This document shows, in pieces, positions 54,935-64,000 of a DNA stretch of 64,000 bases. Location of the stretch: assembly GCF_036417845.1 (NCBI RefSeq), contig NC_089990.1, positions 4,786,001 to 4,850,000 on the forward strand. The letters are read 5' to 3'. The notes beneath the pieces are model-generated. The model searched no databases. It saw only the letters and a list, made by a program, of their open reading frames with translations, and was not told the DNA's origin. Position 1 is the stretch's first letter; every line of letters starts with the position of its first letter. Position numbers and translations under genes: made by a program. The stretch comes from Apteryx mantelli. Taxonomy: Eukaryota > Chordata > Aves > Apterygiformes > Apterygidae.

Positions 54935-57900
54935 GTGGGTAGCAATGCTTTGGTCGCTGCTTCGTGCGGTGCAGAGGGGGGGTTATCTACAGCGACCTGC
55001 GAGGAAGTGACCCTTTTTCCTCTCCGTGGCTGTGTCAGTGCAGTGCTGTGTCCCCTGGGGTTATAAACGCTCCTCAGACACCGAGTGACTCGAGGGACCA
55101 GGCTAGCACGGCTTAAGACTTCGCCTTTTACATAGCGTTCCTTCTACAGTGGCTAATGCAAAACCGATGCTTCATGTCAGGAAATCTGCCAAGGACAAAA
55201 AAATAACTTTCCTTTGGTTTTCCGAGGGGGGATGTGAACCACGTGGGGATGCAATGCCCCATCCTTCGTCAGAGATAAGAGGAGGGCTGCGAGCTCGGAC
55301 AGGGAGCTGGGCTGGCTCGGCCCCGGCAGCCTGCAGGGTGGATTCATCGCTCCTTTGGTGTGAAAGATGGGGTTGTGTCCACGCCTGGGCATCCTCCTGC
55401 CTGCTTCTCTTTTTAATCCGTGCCACCACAGCTCTGGCTTTGCAGGCTTCTTGCCCAGGGACCACCTGGCGTGTCTGGCGAGCAGGGCAAAGATGCCCTT
55501 TCCCAGCGCTCCTGTGGGATCGCTGCAGGCCTCTGGCACAGGGCTTTGCCCTCTGGAGTGAAACCTGCCCTCTTAGGCACCTGTCCTGCTGCTTGCTGTG
55601 GATGAGATTTAGACTCTTCCTGGTGTTCAAGGCAGCTCTCCTGGTCTCCGAGGCACTCTGTGGCAGCAGCGACAGAAATGGGAGAAGCTGGAGATTAAAT
55701 ATACCTGGTGGTATGGGTGCCAAGGTTTATAACTGGAATCGTTTTTTGAGGTTTTCCTCTCACGCAAGCACCAGCAGTCCAACAACAACCGGGGAGCGTG
55801 GGGCAGCGGGAGCCGGAGCCCGGGCACCTTGCTTGCACCCCTTCCCCTGTGCCCTGGGCACCCGTTGGGCATGCTGAAGCTCCTGTCCCGTGTTTGCAAG
55901 CACAGGCATCGTCATCTGGGGCCTGGCTTTGCCCTGCCTGGGTGCACAAGTCCCAGCCGCCTTGCAATGCTCTTCCCTTATGGATGCGCAATGCGGAAAC
56001 CAGGCATAGCACTGCCGTGGGATTTGGGCTGGCCATTGCTTACTCTATTTTAGCAGTGGTCTCGCTGCTGCCAGCCTGATGCTGGGATTATTTTCATTAA
56101 GAGATGCTGGAGTCCCTTTCTCACCGCGCAGCGTGGTGGCATCGCCTTGGCATCAGCTGTATCGCAGCAGCCCTTGCCTCCATTGGCGCTCTCGGGGCAG
56201 GGAGGCCAGCAAGTAGTTGTTAGTGCTGTGGACAGTTTGTTCAACCTAATAGTTGGGCTGTTGAATCCTACTAACATTAAAAAGTGTATCTGGCTCTTAA
56301 GGAATAAAATAAAAAAAAAAAAAGCAATTCTGAACCTTCAGCCTTTTTGCCCACTTCACTGTAGCTTTTTTTTCATCTTCTCCAATTTAAACTTGGCTCA
56401 CAGCTTTCTTTCAAAATATCTCTTACAGCTTATCAGCCGTTCAAAAATGACAGAAGGCCTACGAATTTCGATAAAAAGGTGTTGGTATGGGCAGGACGCT
56501 TTAAAAGGGAGGAGGAGATTCCCGCCCTGATATCGTAAGTAGACCTGTGCTCTCTCCTGGGAAACCCTTTTTGCCTGGATGATGCTTTTGGATGTGAATG
56601 CACAGATTGAAACTCCAGCCTGGGCTGTGGTCAGAAGTGTGCTCATGGGATGAGGAGGACTGTGTGGTGTGGGCATCACACAGGTGGGCTGCTACCGCTA
56701 CTGGCATCCCAAAATAATCCGAACTTTTGGAAGCATGAAGTTTTGGTCAGCTCCTGTGAAGGAAACTGGATTCAGTTGCTTTAGATATCAGAAATTTCAC
56801 ACTAAGATGAATTGTCTTTTGTAAAATGAGTGAATTTAGCTCAGAAGTCACTGGGGTAAAATATTCATTTTGGGTTTTGCATGCTTTGCTGGTTTTTAAT
56901 GATTAGCAATTAATAATGATGCGTGAATTTGAAGACAGCTGGGGCTATCTACAGCATTAGCGGCAGACATCTGCTGGGAGTTCCTTGCACCTAGCCTACG
57001 GTTTCATGTCCTTGTTGAGGTATTTTCTTGAAGGATTGCCACTCATTGCCGGAGACCTAATGCTGCCTGACTTGTAACATCCTGGGGGCTCTTCCAGCTG
57101 GTGTTCCCCTTGCAGATGTGATTAAAGTCACAGCTGGATGCCAGTTCATGAGCGACTTAAGTTGTCACACTAAAGGCTTGCGCAAGCACCACCTGTCACA
57201 GATGTCAGGAGTCGCTTGCGGGAGGTGGCAGAGATTTCTCAGCGATAGCTGTGGCTGTTCAGTAGCTTGGTGACACATCTCCAGGTGGATCGTGGAGCTG
57301 CCGGCCTCCAGGCTCAGCCTCTGCTGGCAGTAACATCCCCGGGCTGCCCGGTCCTGCAGGAGTTGGGTCTTGGGGACACCACGACCCGCTGCAGTCCCCA
57401 CGTGGCTCCTGTGGCATTCACGTGGGACAACATGACAAACTGGCTGATGGCTGGTGCCTTGGCCAAGCACGTGCACATCTGTTCCCATGGCTGTGCCGAG
57501 CAGGGGGGGCTGCAGCCCTGCATGCAGCCAGGATGGGAATACAGCCCCGGACCGCAGCAACACTTGCTGTGCTGCTATCTGCGAGAAAATTCGCTGTTGC
57601 TTTTAGCCCAAACGTCATGCAGGTGCTCTTGCTGCAGCGAGGCAGCATTGCCCAGTGCTGGCTGGCCGCCCACCTGCCGTGGGTGTCTCCCGGTGCAGCC
57701 GCCGCGGACATCTCCTGGCGCCGCACAGCGCCCTGGGCGCTGCTGCGTGACACCCAGGGGTGTGCCCCTGCTAATGTCCCTGCTGCAATGAAAGGGTGTT
57801 TCTGCCCTTGCGGTTTATCAGCTGTTCACTCTCACACACATTGAATGAAGTCACAAGAGCAGGATGTGTCACTGTTGACAGCAGCAAGACCCCACCTGTG

Positions 57901-59255
57901 TGGGGTTTGACTAAATCTTGCATATGTTTTTTTTGAATCCTCCTACAAGCACCTGAAGAAAGAGAAAGCAGAAGAGCATTGTATATAAATAGCTAGTTGC
58001 TGGAAGGATTTGGGATTCATTATCCAGCTCTCCACTGTCTCTTGCTTTACCCTTGCTGCTGCGGGATGGAAACTCTGCTCTGTTCTCTGCAGGTCCGAGG
58101 TCCTCGATGCCGCAAGGAACAGCGTGAGGATAAAAGTTTGTTACATCATGATTGCGCTGACCTTGCTAGGCTGTTTGGCCATGGTAGTCTCGGGCAAAGA
58201 AGTGAGTATTTTTTTGGAGTGAGGGGAACTGTCCCACTTCATACAGGCTCTATGTATGTTCTCTTTTTAAATAAACACCCGGGTGAGACAAAGATTTTAA
58301 GAAAAAGTCTGCATTAGTAATACTTGCAGGGGAGTTGCCACCACCACGTTCTTTGGGGGACAGATGGGCTTTGGCAAGTGCTGCTGGCTGGTTAACACAT
58401 TCCTCTTGACCCACTTTGCCATAATCCAATGCACTGCAATGCCCTATATATTGGTATCTTGGGGAAAGTCTGGTCCAAAGGTTACGGAATAACTCGGACA
58501 ACGTCAGCAGATTTTGGAGCAGGCTGCAAATGCGGCAGTCCTGATGTGCTCCCCTGCTTTGGAGACATCAGCAGTCCCACCTTGCCCAGCTGCTGCAGGA
58601 GATGGGGCTCCTCCTGGCCGTCTTGCTGGGGACGTTGCCTTTGTCCATCATGTCTCCCAAAAGCTGTTGTATTTGCTTCTCCCATTCTGCTGGTGGGGAA
58701 GGAGGGTCTCTAACTCCTGGCATCGACTATCATGTCCCAGCCACACATGCTGGGCAGCAGGCAGGAGCCCCCAGGTGGAGCAGCTGGGTCCAGTGCAGAT
58801 GGGAATGGTGACCTGATGCCCTGGCCAAAATCAGCTGAGCAAACAGTGATGATGGAAAGCAAAAAAGCAATTCAAGAGCCTCTCTGAATCTGAGTTTTCA
58901 TCACTGAAAGCCCTACCATTTTTCCTAGCTGCTCATGCATCTCTGTATACAATACGCAGTACAATTTTTTTCTGCTAATTGGAAGCTACAAATGCTGACA
59001 ACTTGGTAAAGAAAGGAAACACATTAACTTCTTGCATTGCAAAATATTAAAAAGAACAGTGGGGATCAAAGCAAGTGGTGCAAAGGAGGGGAAATTTATT
59101 GATGGGAAATGTTTCCGTGCAATGATTTTCACCGTTTATTTTCCAAGGCTGCTAAAAAGGATCACACACTGCTGAGGATGAATATAGAAAAGAAGGCCAA
59201 ATGGAGGGCCGAAGCAGAGAAAGATCGGGAGGCAGCTGTTGAGACGCCACAATGA
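54772..59255 (+). CDS. FAM162-family mitochondrial membrane protein (4 coding exons)
   Basis: Exons 54772-54934, 56429-56534, 58093-58201 and 59148-59255 join with matching phases (1, 2, 0) and GT-AG borders to give 161 aa. Human FAM162A and FAM162B are about 154 and 162 aa. The N-terminus (residues 1-54) is Arg-rich, Lys-free and without acids before D23, like a mitochondrial targeting peptide. Residues 63-86 hold the family core RRPTNFDKKVLVWAGRFK then REEEIP. Residues 91-104 (SEVLDAARNSVRIK) precede one membrane span, VCYIMIALTLLGCLAMVVSG (105-124). A charged tail (127-161) contains NIEKKAKWRAEAEK. FAM162A (HGTD-P) is a hypoxia-induced, pro-apoptotic mitochondrial protein; a similar role here is inference. 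Residues match FAM162A at some sites and FAM162B at others, so I assign no symbol. The ATG is the first in frame after a TGA at 54745. Confidence 0.88.
54935..56428 (+). other. FAM162-like intron 1
   Basis: 1494 bp, GC-rich in its first kilobase. Long open frames there (e.g. 242 codons at 55149-55877) look like composition artefacts. No other exon is recognised. Confidence 0.6.
56429..56534 (+). CDS. FAM162-like coding exon 2 (family core motif)
   Basis: Encodes residues 55-89 plus two bases, YQPFKNDRRPTNFDKKVLVW then AGRFKREEEIPALI. The pattern [DQ]KK[IV]L[LV]W-x-GRFK-x-x-[ED]EIP is the most diagnostic FAM162 block. The acceptor is CTTACAG|CT and the donor is TC|GTAAGT. Confidence 0.92.
56535..58092 (+). 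other. FAM162-like intron 2
   Basis: 1558 bp, GC-rich between about 57.2 and 57.8 kb, where overlapping open frames on both strands have no recognisable homology. No exon is seen. Confidence 0.6.
58093..58201 (+). CDS. FAM162-like coding exon 3 (transmembrane)
   Basis: Completes S90 and encodes up to E126: SEVLDAARNSVRIK followed by the membrane span VCYIMIALTLLGCLAMVVSG and KE. Family members have [IM]-x-LDAA/DTARNK and MIxLT at the same places. The acceptor is CTCTGCAG|G and the donor is GAA|GTGAGT, phase 0. Confidence 0.93.
58202..59147 (+). other. FAM162-like intron 3
   Basis: 946 bp. Nothing recognised. Confidence 0.6.
59148..59255 (+). CDS. FAM162-like coding exon 4 and stop
   Basis: Encodes residues 127-161 and TGA: AAKKDHTLLRMNIEKKAKWR then AEAEKDREAAVETPQ. 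It corresponds to the charged tail of the family (x-L-x-KKA-[KR]-x-R-E-E-A). The acceptor is TTTTCCAAG|GCT. Confidence 0.9.
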   Translation, partial: AAKKDHTLLRMNIEKKAKWRAEAEKDREAAVETPQ

Positions 59256-59920
59256 TCGAGAACAGATTTATTTTAACAGCAGGAGATAAGTGTTTTTGCA
59301 CACACGGCATATGTACCTGTCTTCATTTAACTCTTCGGATCTTTCTCCCTGCAACTCTCTTGGGGCAAAGATGTCATTGCTTAAAAATTGCTCAATATGA
59401 GCTGTGAAAACTCCTATGGAAATTCCAGCAGATGCTTTCTGTGGCCTCTGGTCTTTGCCACTGGGTTCAGCTGAAATACAAAAATCTCATCTGCTGACTG
59501 GAAATTGGGATGGGTGCAGGACCCCCCCAGTTCAGGCTCAGCTCTGTGAGGCGCCGCTGACGTTCTGTGTGGCCACCACAGTGTCTTCTCTGCACCAGGA
59601 AAGATGTAGCCCGACATCAGGGAGCACCTGAGTCCACAAAATTCCTCTGACAACAGGCTTGGCCAAAATCACGAAGAGGTCAATTATGTCTCTACCTCTG
59701 AGCCTGCTGCACCTCTCTGGTTTTGCTTTTTGATCTTCTAGTTCGGGGTGTTGTCATAAAAGTTCCCCAGCACTTTAGTTGTGGTTTTAGTCAGGATGGA
59801 TTGTTAATACATGGTTTGCTGAAATTGGGTTCTTTTTAATCATCATAGTTCATTAATTCATAATAAAACAGCTGTCCAATTACATCTAAAATAAACGCAT
59901 CTCTTCACAGCTTCATTTAA
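59256..59920 (+). other. Probable FAM162-like 3' UTR
   Basis: Non-coding DNA from the stop codon to two AATAAA signals at 59862-59867 and 59890-59895. No earlier canonical AATAAA was noticed. The extent is inferred. Confidence 0.45.
59862..59895 (+). terminator. Candidate poly(A) signals of the FAM162-like gene
   Basis: Two AATAAA hexamers 28 bp apart, about 600-640 nt after the stop codon. The downstream GT element is not striking. Confidence 0.4.
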
Positions 59921-62900
59921 AGTGTCACCAAACTCTCTGGGATGATGTCTAATAGATGGGAAAGATCCTAATGAAATATTAAAATTTAATCACTTTATGG
60001 AAATGTAACTTTCAAGACAGGAAAATGTCCCCAGCTCATGCTTGTGGGAAATGATGGGCTGAGCCACCACGCATCGTTCATAGCTCCTCGGGCCTCAAGA
60101 GATGACTGTGCCGCACCAGGCACCGAAGAATGTGGAGGGACAAAACCCATCCGTCTTGCCTTGGGCGGTGACTAAGGCTGTAACCACGCTCAGCCCTCGC
60201 GTAGGATCCTGAGCAGCACACCAAGGCCTTGCCTCGCTTCTGCTATGTCCGTCACTCCGACTGTTCACATCGCATTTGTGCTCCTGCGACTGTGGCCATT
60301 CAGTAGCTTTTTTTGCCCCTCCCTGACCTGAGGATTTTTAGGAGCTGGTGCACTGTTCTCCACATTGTACACTCATTTTGGGGATGAGGAACTCATGTAT
60401 GGGGGATGTTATACCTGTCACATCTTGGTGCTCGCAGTCCATGTTTCCAGCTCACAGATCCAAGCAGGATGATATGCAAGAGGTGACAGCTGCTCCCTAT
60501 AGTATTCCTCACAAAATACATCCCAGAAAAGTGAGAATAATGGCCTAGGACAAGAACAGAGCGAGCAAGTCCCTGCTGCCAAGGCACTTCTCCCTGTGCT
60601 GGTAATATGGGCTCTTTTGTTTTACATGACTTGGTTTTCTTGAGTAGCGCCATCAACCCTCAAGGGGTTCCTCAGTAATTCCTCAAGGTTAATGCCCATT
60701 TGGGACTAAACTGAAACATCTCTGGTCATTCCCTTATTTTTTTTTTAATTCCTAAATGGCCATCACGAGCATTTTAACATGGCACGTGTAGCACTTAAAG
60801 GAACGCCGTTTTGATGCTAGTGAACAAAATCACATGTCATATTCTGAGCTTCCCTGGCTTAAGCAGAAAAGGAGGTGACCGCAACCACACTTAAAGAACA
60901 AGGAAATTAACTGTGACTTGTTCCACTGTCTTTTCTGCATTTTCCTCTGCCTGGGGGGGGAAAAAAATGCTTCAGGTGTGAATTATTGAATAGTCCTATT
61001 GAAAAGCTTCCATCTCTGTTGACTAGTGCATAAAGCTGCTGCACTACATATCCTCATTAGGAAAAGGGAAAAATCAATTCCCCCTCTCCGAGCCCATGAT
61101 GAAGGGCCATTTCTGAGCTACCAGATGATCTAGTTGCTTTTGGGCCCTCACAAAGAGCTATGAATATTATGCAGGGAATAATAATTTACCAGCCCTGGCT
61201 GCACAATTGTTCATTTTAATGTCATAATAGTCCCCCAAATCAATCAGCCTAACGACTGGCTTGTGCTCTGTCGGTGGCAGGCTCCGGTGTAGCGAGCCTC
61301 CGCCAGAGCCATCTACTGTAGTAATTAGAGATGCCACCAGAGGACATCGCACTGCTGACGCAACTCCAACTCTCTGGGACATGCCACTGCTTGTTAAAAC
61401 AGGTTTCCATCTTTTGCAAAGTCTTTTGCAAAGTCCTTTGAAATCTCCTCATGAAAAGCCTCTACTTAACACAGCTTCCTGAATGTATAATTGGCCAATC
61501 CTCACCACCTTGGGTTTGTTGTTTTTTTTTTCTCCTGTCTACATCACTTAAGTGTCACACCTGATCCCACAGTCATTTACAAAAGGGATGAGAGTTGTTA
61601 TTAGGTAGGAGCTATTTTTCCGTTTTTAATAACGTGCCCTATGTTTCCATAGCCTGGCCTGGAGGGTAACAGGAGGCTCCTTCCTGGGGCAGAGGGTCGG
61701 GCTGGGAGCTGCCCGGTTTGGTGCAGATGTTGGTGAGACCAAGGCAAGTCCTTCAAGCTCTTGTCTTGCTGTTCACCTCTCTATACCAGCAGAAAAGAAC
61801 ATTTCCTCCCTTGCAGGATTTTTGCCATTTTAATGTATTCACATGTGGAAACGGTTAACAAGTTGCTATTGGGAAATCTCGCCTCCTTGCTCATTTTGCC
61901 TCTCTTTTGACCTTCTCAGGGGGTTTCTAACGACACCTGGCTTCTTTCCGCCCATTTCCTATCTGCAGCTCCCATCCTGGAAAGCAGCAGGGCCCACGTC
62001 GTCTTGCACTTGCAAAGGGTTAGGGCATTTTCCCCAGATGAAATCCCACTTTTCAGAAAGATCTTATTTTAGAGATTTCCCTGCTCTCTCAGTGTTTAAT
62101 CTCCCACCAGGGTGGGAAACTGCTGCTTATTTTAAGGCTGAATTCACCCAGCTTTAACTTCCAGGTGTTGCATATGGTCTTGTATAAGTAACATAAAACC
62201 TCCCACCACCTCAGCTCTTTCCTACGTGTAGCTAGTCACCTCTCAGCTGACCCTCAGACCCTTCTCAGAGCTGGATTCGTGTTATGCTCAAAACACCTGT
62301 AGTTTCTAAGAGCTGCTTGGTGGATATCACTAGATTACTGGACAGTGAAATGATTGACACTATAGTGAATTTACAGCTGTATTAAGTGATTTACTAGATT
62401 AGGATCCTCTTTATAAACAATCCAGACAGATTTTATTAGCATAGAATCAATAATTTAGGACTTTTGTAGAAAGGATGTGGAAGCTAGGAGAAATGCATTT
62501 CTCTCCAGATTTTTGCTCGCTACGCTAGGGAATTAAAAAGCACAGTGATGCTTTTTAGAAACCTCTTCTCCTTTGCCTGCGCCTGAGGAACTAACTCCTG
62601 TGGGGGCAGTATGGCTGGCAAGCGGCTGGAAATCTGGGGAAATGATTTTGTTTCCTGGGACCTCCAAGAATCAGTTCAAAGGAGTTTCATCTCCGAGCAA
62701 GACATGATAAAGGTTTGGCCCTGTAAAGGGATCTGTTCCCTTTGCATGAAGTTTTCCAACCCGGAGCAGCCTCATGCTTCCTCCTCTGCTCCGCATCATT
62801 GCAGCAAAGGGGTTGTGGCTGCCATGGATGTCCGGGATCCTCGTGCCCACCACGATTTCACAGTTTAAACACTGCTGTCCTGTTTGGGTCTGGTCCTAAG

Positions 62901-64000
62901 TCACTCTAGCCTAGCAAGACCAATGTTCAATAATTTGAATTAATTAATGGATCCTTCATTAATGCATTAAGGTAGCATTAAAGCAATTTGTCTCGGTTAA
63001 ATAGCGTGATGGCCATTAGTACTGTATGATTTATTTCAATACCTCTGTGACTGTCCTATGAGAACATTTCTTTTTCTTTTTTTTTTTTGCTCCAAGCAGG
63101 ACTTGGACCTCAAACCTCAAAGCTACCTTGGTTGAGCTGGCTCCACACCTTGTCTGTGCATGTGTGGGTGGAGAAAGCTTTCCGTGCGGAAATCACAGGG
63201 CTGGAGTGTGATGCTTCCTTGGGGGTGTAGCATTTCCCAGTGAAGGGACATGGAGTCTGTTAGTGTGCGGAGGCTTGTCAGAGCGAGGAGGTCGGGCTGC
63301 GAACAGGATTTTGCAGGGAATCAGTGGGCTCCCTTATGGCTTGTGTACTCCTTAGCATGAGCACGGTTATCAGAAAGTGCCGGTGAGACTAGACCAGAAA
63401 ATCAGGGGATTTGCATGCCAATGTGTAATACACCTCTCTCAGATGAGGTATGGGCCTGAGACTTTTTATAAATGAAATGAAAACCCAAAGAGCCTGATGA
63501 ATTAGTAATATGCTAATTACAATCATTCCTAACGGCTGATGTTTCTGTTTGCAAAATGCGTGAATGCAAACACAACTCACGTGGGGCGCTGTGAATTGCA
63601 CCGTCATTACACACAACTCTGAGCTCCCCATTAGCTGTTTTATCACTGTCTAAGCTTTGTCCTCCAACAATTTCTTTAACAGCGGGACTATAATCCTTAG
63701 GAGGACACCCATTAAGGCTGCAATGATATCGCTAAGGCAGTGCTGCTCCAGGGGAAACGGAAGGAGGCTCCAAAATGCAGTTTCAAATTGTGCTGAGGGA
63801 CTGGAGCAAACCTTTAAAGGTCAGAACTGTCCTGGCATTTCAGTCCTTCCTCCGCTTGTCCAGTCCATATGGGAGTCGGAGCAGCTCCTTGTCCTCTGCA
63901 CCATGTTGGCTCTGCAGGGAACCTTCAGGTGGGATTCTGGCCTTTTTTTAGGAAGCTTTTCATATCTGATGGCTGTCACAGGGCTGCTCAGCCTTTTCCT
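59921..64000. other. Gene-free DNA downstream of the FAM162-like gene
   Basis: No exon is recognised. It has AT-rich, homeodomain-motif-like stretches at about 61.15-61.26, 62.93-63.04 and 63.47-63.64 kb, and a tRNA-like A-tailed sequence on the minus strand at about 63.08-63.16 kb. Confidence 0.5.
63070..63160 (-). repeat. Possible tRNA-derived A-tailed retroposon
   Basis: On the minus strand, GAGCCAGCTCAACC (A-box-like region) is followed by GAGGTCCAAGTCC, close to a pol III B box (GGTTCAAGTCC type). TGCTTGGAGCA and an A-rich tail of about 12 or more A come next. This is the layout of a retroposed tRNA or tRNA-type SINE. The stems pair poorly, so it is not a functional tRNA. Confidence 0.3.

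Noticed and set aside
55149-55877. 242-codon plus-strand frame
   Set aside because: Lies in intron 1 of the FAM162-like gene. Overlapping long frames exist on the opposite strand, and there is no recognisable domain.
57165-57844. Cluster of 110-174-codon frames on both strands
   Set aside because: GC-rich intron 2 of the FAM162-like gene. Frames overlap in all phases and look like low-stop-density artefacts.
63070-63160. Functional tRNA gene
   Set aside because: The acceptor and T stems do not pair properly and an A tail follows, so at most it is a retroposed relic.

Overview
The window looks like a sauropsid, most likely bird, nuclear genome. Genes are split by GT-AG introns. Two promoters are CpG-rich. 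Interspersed repeats are sparse, and the recognisable ones are old CR1 LINE fragments. No prokaryotic operons, CRISPR arrays or IS elements are visible. Species cannot be fixed from the sequence alone.

Two protein-coding genes could be rebuilt exon by exon, both on the + strand. (1) SLC6A14 (sodium/chloride-dependent neutral and cationic amino-acid transporter B0,+) has 14 coding exons from 21794 to 36613. All splice phases match and the product is 640 aa. A CpG-rich promoter with a GATAAA box lies about 50 bp upstream of the ATG, and a 3' UTR of about 1.5 kb probably ends near 38.2 kb. (2) A small gene of the FAM162 family (mitochondrial, single-span membrane proteins related to FAM162A/HGTD-P and FAM162B) has four coding exons between 54772 and 59255. 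All exon phases match and the product is 161 aa. No single ORF reveals this gene; it appears only when the exons are joined.

Layout: 1-21.1 kb is gene-free and AT-rich, with CR1 and other repeat relics, a 26-bp-arm imperfect palindrome near 11.8 kb and simple repeats. 21.1-22.5 kb is the SLC6A14 CpG island, exon 1 and a GC-rich degenerate minisatellite in intron 1. 22.6-36.6 kb holds the remaining SLC6A14 exons. 38.2-54.5 kb is intergenic, with an orphan CpG-rich block at 39.2-39.5 kb, a weaker one near 49.0 kb and an old antisense CR1 near 47.4 kb. 54.5-59.9 kb is the FAM162-like gene. 59.9-64 kb is intergenic with AT-rich stretches that could be conserved non-coding elements and a possible tRNA-derived, A-tailed retroposon on the minus strand.

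The genes are arranged head to tail and have no obvious functional link: one is a plasma-membrane transporter, the other a presumed mitochondrial membrane protein. The most notable observations are the FAM162-like gene next to SLC6A14, a tandem duplication of the 3' end of SLC6A14 exon 3 together with its splice donor, and an intron 1 minisatellite that repeatedly carries splice-donor/E2-box-like CAGGT motifs.
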